NCBI GenBank assembly: GCA_050249455.1
Contig: JBFWQM010000015.1
Coordinates: 1 to 41,440 of the forward strand
Length of the DNA: 41,440 nt
Source: JBFWQM01 sp050249455
Lineage (GTDB): Bacteria; Pseudomonadota; Alphaproteobacteria; MPNO01; VGEU01
Direction of reading: 5' to 3'
The notes beneath the pieces were generated by a model that was given only the letters and a program-made list of their open reading frames with translations, searched no databases and was not told where the DNA came from. Positions 36,978 to 41,440 of the stretch are shown here, piece by piece. The number at the start of each line of letters is the position of its first letter. Within the stretch, counting starts at the first letter, position 1. The position numbers and the translations under genes were made by a program.

Positions 36978-37249
36978 CCGCCCCCCTGCTCACCCCCGAG
37001 GCGGCGGCGCGGCACCTGGCGGTGTCGACGCGGCTGTTGCGCCGCCTGGTGGCGTCCGGCACCCTGCCGTTCGTCCTGGTCAGCCGGCGCAAGCGGTTCC
37101 GGCTCGACGACCTCGAGGCTTTTGCGGAGTCGCAGCTGTGTCGCTCTACCGCCGCCCCGACTCGCCGTTCTGGCACTACGACGTCACCGTCAACGGTCGT
37201 CGATTTCGAGGCAGCACGGGCGAAGTATCCCGCGAGGCCGCGAAGCTAG
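36974..37249 (+). CDS. xis: Excisionase-like MerR/HTH_17 protein, 91 aa
   Basis: GTG at 36974 overlaps the previous TGA. The sequence LLTPEAAARHLAVSTRLLRR then LVASGTLPFVLVSRRKRFRL then DDLEAFAESQL is a textbook HTH_17/excisionase domain. The last 37 codons overlap the integrase gene in another frame, so the C-terminus (RSTAAPTRRSGTTTSPS) is constrained by the integrase N-terminus. It probably steers excision by the integrase directly downstream. Confidence 0.8.
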   Translation: MTAPLLTPEAAARHLAVSTRLLRRLVASGTLPFVLVSRRKRFRLDDLEAFAESQLCRSTAAPTRRSGTTTSPSTVVDFEAARAKYPARPRS

Positions 37250-38283
37250 CCGAGGCCGACCGCCGCCGCGCGCACACGGCCGAGGTGGCGCGCGGCGACC
37301 GCCGGCTCACCCTCAACGCCGCGGCCGCCCGCTATTGGGCCGAGCACGCGCATCGCCTGCCGTCCGCCGCCACGCTCGACCTTTGGGTGCGCACCCTGCT
37401 CGCCGGGCTGGGCAAGGAAACCCCGCTCGAGGCGCTGACCGACGACCAGCTCGCGACCTATGTCGCGCGCCGCCGCGCCACGGTGGCGAACGCCACGGTC
37501 AACCGCGAGCTCGCCACCCTGCGCGCGATCGTGCGCATGGCGCGCGACCGCTGGGGCGCCCCGGTGCCCGGCCTCAACTGGCGCGCCCACTGGCAGCGCG
37601 AGGCGGCGCCGCGGGCGCGCTACCTCACCACCGACGAGGCGGCCCGGCTGCTCGCCGCCGCCGCGCCGCACCTCCGGCCGGCGATCGAGCTCAGTCTGTT
37701 GACGGGGATCCGGCTGTCGAACTGCATCGGCCTCGATTGGGCCGAGGTCGACCTCGATGCGCGCACCCTGCGCCTGGCCCGGGTCAAGTCGATGCATGAC
37801 GGCGGGCGCGGCCACACCGTGCCGCTGTGCGCGCCGGCGGTGGTGCTGCTCGCCAACCTGGCCCCCGAGCCGGCCCGCGGGCACGACCCGCGGGACAAGC
37901 GCCGCGGCCGCGTGTTCCTGTTGAAGGGGAAGCCGTTGAAGACGTGGCGCACCGCCTGGCGCGCGGCGAAGCGGCGGGCCGGGGTCGATGATTTCCGCTG
38001 GCATGACCTGCGCCACACCGCGGCCAGTTGGATGGTGCAGGCCGGCGTGCCGCTCGAGGTGGTGCGCCGGATCCTCGGCCACGCCGACATTGCGACGACC
38101 CTGCGCTATGCGCACCACGCCGACGATGCGGCGCGCCAGGCGGTGGCCCAGCTCGGCCAGGCGATCGCCGGCGTGTCTATTTCCGCGCCCTCGAATGAGG
38201 CGGAAAAACGCGACACGGCGCCGGGCGAAACCGCGGCGCCGCGTCACGAAACCACGTCACGCCGGGCGGGCGACGCAGCCTAA
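37138..38283 (+). CDS. int: Tyrosine-type integrase, 381 aa
   Basis: GTG start at 37138 (MSLYRRPDSPFWHYDVTVNG, an arm-type N-terminus). SAM-like core-binding domain at about residues 60-150. The catalytic domain has TGIRLSN with Arg about 192, Lys about 217 (RVKSMHDGGRG), WHDLRHTAASW with His 289 and Arg 292, LGHADIATTLRYA with His 315 and nucleophile Tyr 324. All catalytic residues are present. It is followed within 39 bp by attP. The 112-bp overlap with xis implies that the two proteins are co-produced. Confidence 0.95.
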   Translation: MSLYRRPDSPFWHYDVTVNGRRFRGSTGEVSREAAKLAEADRRRAHTAEVARGDRRLTLNAAAARYWAEHAHRLPSAATLDLWVRTLLAGLGKETPLEALTDDQLATYVARRRATVANATVNRELATLRAIVRMARDRWGAPVPGLNWRAHWQREAAPRARYLTTDEAARLLAAAAPHLRPAIELSLLTGIRLSNCIGLDWAEVDLDARTLRLARVKSMHDGGRGHTVPLCAPAVVLLANLAPEPARGHDPRDKRRGRVFLLKGKPLKTWRTAWRAAKRRAGVDDFRWHDLRHTAASWMVQAGVPLEVVRRILGHADIATTLRYAHHADDAARQAVAQLGQAIAGVSISAPSNEAEKRDTAPGETAAPRHETTSRRAGDAA

Positions 38284-38321
38284 GCCATTCAGGTTGAAGG
38301 GATTTCCGGCGGGCGCCACGT

Positions 38322-38363
38322 AGACCCCCAGTCTGGTGCGCTACCAGGCTGCGCCACGCTCCG
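38322..38363 (-). other. attP: attP core: 5' half of a tRNA-Pro(GGG) gene
   Basis: Read on the minus strand from 38363, the 42 bases have the exact layout of a tRNA-Pro: acceptor CGGAGCG, D-arm GCGCAGCCTGGTAGCGC, anticodon stem CCAGA, loop CTGGGGG with anticodon GGG, then TCT. Past 38322 the match stops, with no T-arm or CCA. This is a 5' segment, not a working tRNA. It is placed right after int, as expected for the integration core. Confidence 0.8.
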
Positions 38364-38449
38364 GTGGTAACACCGTCAATCGGTTACGGGTTAAAGCTGA
38401 CTTTGGGGATCAAGTCAATCCGGCCGATTTCGGCCAGTATAGGCCGATT

Positions 38450-38480
38450 CGTGACGTTCTGCGCCACGTTTTACGTCACG
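38450..38480. repeat. Inverted repeat near attP (CGTGACGT...ACGTCACG)
   Basis: CGTGACGT (38450-38457) pairs with ACGTCACG (38473-38480) across 15 bases. It lies between attP and the nuclease start. GGCCGATT also occurs twice just upstream (at about 38422 and 38442). These may be arm-type binding sites for integrase or a regulatory site. No gene is seen in 38284-38534 other than attP. Confidence 0.5.
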
Positions 38481-38534
38481 CTCGGTTGCCGGCCTGTTCT
38501 TGCCGGCCGGCCGGGAGTCGGGCACAATCCACGG

Positions 38535-39002
38535 ATGAACACGTTTCGCGCGTTACTCGCCTTGTGCGTGTGGGGATGCGCCGCCGGAATGGCGGCAGCA
38601 TCGGCGGCGGCGGCGGCGGGCGCGGCCGCGGCGCCGGCGGCGCAGGTGCCGGCCGAGGTTGGCCGGGTGGTCGACGGCGACACGGTGGCGGTGGTGGCCG
38701 AGCCGTGGCCGGGGTGGCGGGTGGCGACCCTGGTGCGCCTGGTCGGCGCCGACGCGCCCGAGCTGCGCGCGCGCTGCCCGGCCGAGCGCGCGGCCGCGGT
38801 GGCGGCGCGCGACTTCCTCGCCGCCCGGCTGGCCGCCGGCGACCGGGTGATCCTGGTCGGGGTGCGGCCCGACCGCTACCCTGGTCGGGTCGATGCCCGG
38901 GTGGTCACCGCCGACGGGGTCGACCTGGCCGCCGCCCTGCTCGCCGCCGGCCTGGCGCGGCCCTATGACGGGCGCACCCGCGGGGCCGGATGGTGCGGCT
39001 AG
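38535..39002 (+). CDS. Exported staphylococcal-type nuclease (SNase), 155 aa
   Basis: ATG at 38535. The N-terminal MNTFRALLALCVWGCAAGMA is a signal peptide (positively charged start, hydrophobic core, Ala-rich cleavage region). The mature domain shows VGRVVDGDTVAVVAE, then TLVRLVGADAPELRARCPAE, then FLAARLAAGDRVILVGVRPD and DRYPGR, the SNase fold with its VxDGDT, D/A-P-E and D-R-Y-x-R signatures. It would degrade DNA in the periplasm. It converges on the lysis genes, sharing four bases of stop codon (CTAG) with the last leftward gene. Confidence 0.85.
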   Translation: MNTFRALLALCVWGCAAGMAAASAAAAAGAAAAPAAQVPAEVGRVVDGDTVAVVAEPWPGWRVATLVRLVGADAPELRARCPAERAAAVAARDFLAARLAAGDRVILVGVRPDRYPGRVDARVVTADGVDLAAALLAAGLARPYDGRTRGAGWCG

Positions 39003-39325
39003 GGCGCCGCCGCCGGCCGCGCCGCCATCAGCTCCTGCAGCCGCTGGACGTCGCCAACCGTGACGGCGTTCGACTTGCCGCCGCACAGCGCCTCGATCGA
39101 GCCCTTCTCGTCCTCGGAGAAGTTGCGGTTCTTGGCCCCGACCGTCATCTGGCACAGCGAGGCGCGCAGCGCGATCGCCGCCGCGTCGTTGAGCGACCGC
39201 ACGTTGGCGATGGTCTGCTCGCTGATCGCCGTCGGCTCGATGCCGAGCGGCTTGGTGCAGCCGCCCAGCGCGAGCGCCGCCAGGCCCGCCGCGCACAGCC
39301 CCGCCACCGCCCGCGCCCTACGCAC
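38999..39325 (-). CDS. Predicted lipoprotein at the end of the late operon, 108 aa
   Basis: I choose GTG 39325, because VRRARAVAGLCAAGLAALALGGC has a clear signal with lipobox LALGGC. The mature part, IEPTAISEQTIANVRSLNDA, CQMTVGAKNRNFSEDEKGSI and NAVTVGDVQRLQEL, is helical. It overlaps the holin-like gene by a few bases. Together with that gene it could be the spanin-type outer-membrane component, although the length (about 85 residues mature) is larger than most Rz1 proteins. Its stop overlaps that of the nuclease gene on the other strand. Confidence 0.6.
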   Translation of the reverse strand: MRRARAVAGLCAAGLAALALGGCTKPLGIEPTAISEQTIANVRSLNDAAAIALRASLCQMTVGAKNRNFSEDEKGSIEALCGGKSNAVTVGDVQRLQELMAARPAAAP

Positions 39326-39500
39326 CGCCCTTCTCCCGCATCGCCAGGCCGAGCACGCCGAACACGGTGGCGACGCCCAGCGCGATGTTGCCGACCTCGG
39401 CCGCCTCGGTGGTGGCGCCGAACGTGGCGAGGAAGCTGGCAATCACCGCGTGCGTCGATGGTTCCTTGAGCCGGGCGATCAGCCAATCAAGCGTTTTCAT
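39318..39500 (-). CDS. Small holin-like membrane protein, 60 aa
   Basis: ATG at 39500 overlaps the preceding TGA (ATGA). The sequence MKTLDWLIARLKEPSTHAVI has an amphipathic start. It then has one or two hydrophobic stretches (HAVIASFLATFGATTEAAEV, and GNIALGVATVFGVLGLAM) and ends in REKGGA. Size, hydrophobicity and place next to lipoproteins suggest a holin. It could also be an accessory lysis protein. No family can be fixed by eye. Confidence 0.55.
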   Translation of the reverse strand: MKTLDWLIARLKEPSTHAVIASFLATFGATTEAAEVGNIALGVATVFGVLGLAMREKGGA

Positions 39501-39781
39501 GGAACAGCCCTCCGGGTGGTGTCGGGCGGCGCGCACAGCACGCGCCACCAGAACGGGTAAAGGCTTTCGTGGTCGGCCGTGGCGCAGAACGCCGGCGCGC
39601 CGATCGGCGCCGGCTTGGCGAGGCCCACGGCGTCGCACAGCCGGCGCCACTGGCGCGCCTGGCGCACATTGGCCGGGTCGGCGCAGAACTGGTCGGCGGT
39701 CGGCCGCGCCAGGCCGTCGACGGCGGCGCAGGCGGTGACCAGCGCCGCCACGGTGGCGGCGGCGAGCAGCAGGGTCCGCAT
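39497..39781 (-). CDS. Predicted exported or lipid-anchored late protein, 94 aa
   Basis: A signal-like MRTLLLAAATVAALVTACAA precedes a Cys-containing mature region (FCADPANVRQARQWRRLCDA, CATADHESLYPFWWRVLCA). The lipobox VTAC is plausible. It has five or six Cys, so disulphides may form in the periplasm. It is unrecognised. It overlaps the holin-like gene start. Confidence 0.6.
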   Translation of the reverse strand: MRTLLLAAATVAALVTACAAVDGLARPTADQFCADPANVRQARQWRRLCDAVGLAKPAPIGAPAFCATADHESLYPFWWRVLCAPPDTTRRAVP

Positions 39782-39789
39782 GGTGTCTC

Positions 39790-40095
39790 CTATGAGCCGA
39801 ACTTGCCGATCAGCTTGCCGAGCAGCGCCGTGATGGCGGTCGCCGCGCCGCCGCCGGCGATCGCCGCCCCGATCAGCGCGCCGACGCCGCGGTTCTTGAT
39901 CGATTTGAAGTCCTCGAGCGCCGCCGCGTGGCCGCTGACCAGCTTCTCGAGCTGCTCGACCTTGACCCGCATCACGGTGACGTCGCCGGCCACCGATGAT
40001 TGCGACAGCGCGTGCAGGCCGGTGGTGCGCGACAGCTCGCGCACCTCGGCGCGCAGGCTGCCGATCGCCTCGGATATTTCGTCGAGGTCCGCCAT
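39790..40095 (-). CDS. Coiled-coil membrane protein, DUF1515-like, 101 aa
   Basis: The sequence LDEISEAIGSLRAEVRELSR then TVMRVKVEQLEKLVSGHAAA forms a coiled coil. It is followed by a Gly/Ala-rich transmembrane segment (GVGALIGAAIAGGGAATAIT) and ends in LLGKLIGKFGS. The pattern agrees with small DUF1515-type proteins found near phage lysis genes. A membrane-anchored lysis accessory or inner-membrane spanin-like role is possible. A GTG one codon upstream is an alternative start. Confidence 0.65.
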   Translation of the reverse strand: MADLDEISEAIGSLRAEVRELSRTTGLHALSQSSVAGDVTVMRVKVEQLEKLVSGHAAALEDFKSIKNRGVGALIGAAIAGGGAATAITALLGKLIGKFGS

Positions 40096-40105
40096 CACCG
40101 CCGCC

Positions 40106-40465
40106 TCAGCCCAAGGTCGGCCGCACGTAGAGGTTGCCGACCACCACGAAGGTCGGCCGGCCCTCGGCGTCGACCACCCGGCCCTCGTGCCAGTAGTCGC
40201 CCGCCTTGTCCGCCGTATCGCCCGGCGCCAGGTGCACCCGGAACCGGTTCGTCACGCTCGGGTCGAGCGAGATTTCCGACGGCGAGCCGGCGGCCGCCGA
40301 GCTCTTGGTCAGCAGCACGGTGGCCGACCACTTGCTGCGCGCCAGGCGCCACGTGATGGTGGCGCCGGTCAGGTCCACCGCGTTGCCGTCGTCGTCGGTG
40401 ACGTCGATCACCAGGTCGAGCGCCTGGCCCTGATCGAGCTCGACCGCCTGATAGGCTGCACTCAC
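40106..40465 (-). CDS. BppU N-terminal-like structural protein, 119 aa
   Basis: The motifs LDQGQALDLVIDVTDDDGNA, then VDLTGATITWRLARS and GDYWHEGRVVDAEGRPTFVV are those of the small Ig-like phage domain (BppU_N-like): x-G-D-x-x-x-x-x-x-V-x-D...L-T-G-A-x-I-x-W...Y-x-x-E-x...D. It is likely a fibre/baseplate component. The GTG overlaps the stop of the repeat protein, so the two are coupled. Confidence 0.75.
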   Translation of the reverse strand: MSAAYQAVELDQGQALDLVIDVTDDDGNAVDLTGATITWRLARSKWSATVLLTKSSAAAGSPSEISLDPSVTNRFRVHLAPGDTADKAGDYWHEGRVVDAEGRPTFVVVGNLYVRPTLG

Positions 40466-41440
40466 GTGGTGCCCTCCGTTGCCTTGCTGTTGACCGATCG
40501 CCCGGACAGCCCCGCGGCCGCGCCGCGGCGGCTGGTGAGCGCACGGCTGCGCCCGCCCTGGCCCGCCAGGCCGGCCGAGCCGTCCGACGCACCGGCGGCC
40601 GCCTGCGCGGCCGTGGCGGTGCCCTGCAGCGCCGCGGCGGCGATCACCGCCGCGAACGCCCCGCTCAATCCCGCGGCCTCGGCGCCCGGCGCCCCGGCCG
40701 CCCCGGTGCCCGCGCCGGCAACGTCCACGTTGCCGGCGCCGACTGACAGGTGAGGCGCGGCCGTCGCCGCGCCGAGGCCGGCGACCTCGACCGCCGCGGC
40801 CGCCGCCACCACCGGCGCGCCGGCGATCACCGCCGCGACCGCCGCCACCTCGACCCCGCCGGTCGCCGCCGCGCCCGGCCGCCCGGCCAGGCCGCCGCCG
40901 GCGCCCTCGACCGCCCCGGCGCCGAGCTCGCCCTCGCCCTCGGCCGCCGGCGCGCCGGCCGCCGCGTCACCCGCGCCCGCGACCTCGACCGCGCCCGCCG
41001 CGCTCGAGGCCGGGCCCCCCGCGATCGCCGCCGCCCCGCCGGCAACCTCCGTGTTGCCGGCACCACTTGCCGATGACGGCGCGGCTTTGGCCGCGCCGGC
41101 GCCCGCCACCTCGACCGCGCCGGTCGCCGCCGCCGCCGGCCGGCCGGCCAGGCCGCCGCCGGCGCCCTCGATCGCCTCGCCGGCGAGCTCGCCCGCGCCG
41201 GCGGCCGCCGGCGCGCCGGCGGTGGCCTCGCCGGCGCCGGCGACCTCGACCGCCGCCGTCGACTCGGCCGCCGGGCCGCCGGCGATCGCCGCCGCGGCGC
41301 CGGCCGCCTCGACCGCGCCCGACCCGGCGCCGGCGCCGGGGTCGGTGGCCGGGCTGGCGGTGCCGGCGACGTCGGCGGCGCCGGTGCCGGCGGAGGAAGA
41401 ACCGGCACCGGACACCGCCACGGCGGCGGCCGACACGTCG
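40462..41440 (-). CDS. C-terminal part of the LamG/repeat protein (runs off the right end)
   Basis: This frame continues the gene that begins at 1303, across the contig ends. It consists of units of 21 residues with the consensus xVEVAGxGxAxAG-P, with one of about 24, then an Ala-rich end and a basic tail (RSRALTSRRGAAAGLSGRS). About half of the repeats share near-identical blocks, for example the one encoded near 342-435 and at 41021-41113 (193 codons apart on the circle). A repeat of this length built from Val/Glu/Val and Gly/Ala/Pro suggests a fibrous, possibly beta-helical, stalk. There is no collagen G-x-y pattern. Confidence 0.8.
   Translation of the reverse strand, partial: DVSAAAVAVSGAGSSSAGTGAADVAGTASPATDPGAGAGSGAVEAAGAAAAIAGGPAAESTAAVEVAGAGEATAGAPAAAGAGELAGEAIEGAGGGLAGRPAAAATGAVEVAGAGAAKAAPSSASGAGNTEVAGGAAAIAGGPASSAAGAVEVAGAGDAAAGAPAAEGEGELGAGAVEGAGGGLAGRPGAAATGGVEVAAVAAVIAGAPVVAAAAAVEVAGLGAATAAPHLSVGAGNVDVAGAGTGAAGAPGAEAAGLSGAFAAVIAAAALQGTATAAQAAAGASDGSAGLAGQGGRSRALTSRRGAAAGLSGRSVNSKATEGTT
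41259..41440. repeat. Terminal redundancy, right copy
   Basis: Matches 1-182 with three mismatches, all within the first 56 bases. The identical part is 126 bp. See the left copy for the circularity argument. Confidence 0.85.

Noticed and set aside
38322..38363. Possible functional tRNA-Pro gene
   Set aside because: Only the first 42 bases of a tRNA are present. There is no 3' anticodon stem, T-arm or acceptor end, so it is an attachment site.

Overview
This window is one near-complete temperate siphovirus (or excised prophage) genome. Its last 182 bases repeat its first 182 with three mismatches, and a leftward gene runs across the junction in frame, so the molecule is probably a circle or circularly permuted genome of about 41.26 kb. 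The DNA is very GC-rich (about 70% or more, by eye). The host is probably a high-GC alphaproteobacterium. The evidence is a GapR-type (DUF2312) protein, palindromic repeats of the kind common between alphaproteobacterial genes, and an attachment site matching the 5' half of a tRNA-Pro(GGG) gene.

Layout. Most genes read leftward (- strand). From 32.7 kb down to 26.5 kb lies the early/replication block: a Cro-like regulator, an AbrB-like protein, a Gp37/Gp68 (DUF5131) protein, GapR, an ASCH protein, a DNA methyltransferase, an O-like replication initiator with an iteron origin inside its own gene, and an HNH nuclease. Next comes an HK97-type morphogenesis block: TerS and TerL (with three 21-bp iterons upstream of terS), portal, prohead protease, major capsid protein, head-tail connector and head closure. 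At 14.05-19.67 kb this block is interrupted by a seven-gene cassette of sugar-transferase and methyltransferase genes. The tail genes then resume: HK97 gp10-like protein, tail terminator, tail tube, G/GT chaperones with a lambda-like -1 frameshift signal, tape measure with EF-hands, and tail tip/spike proteins. The late operon ends in a LamG-headed protein with a long Ala/Gly/Val repeat tail that crosses the contig ends. It is followed (40.5-39.0 kb) by a BppU-like protein, a coiled-coil membrane protein, a small holin-like protein and two lipoprotein-like proteins.

The rightward (+ strand) block holds the CI-like repressor (32.87 kb), small unknown and secreted genes (33.5-36.2 kb), an excisionase-like gene and a tyrosine integrase (37-38.3 kb). 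Then come attP and an exported staphylococcal-type nuclease. The repressor gene is flanked by five copies of a 17-bp operator (consensus GTTACCG-N3-CGGTAAC) that lie inside three recognisable promoters: leftward PL, rightward PR and the repressor promoter PRM.

Points that deserve attention: the glycan cassette inside the head-tail operon and the host-type palindromes inside its genes; the operator/promoter circuit; iterons in the replication gene and upstream of terS; the 21-residue repeat protein; the attP in the 5' half of tRNA-Pro; and the absence of any recognisable endolysin.
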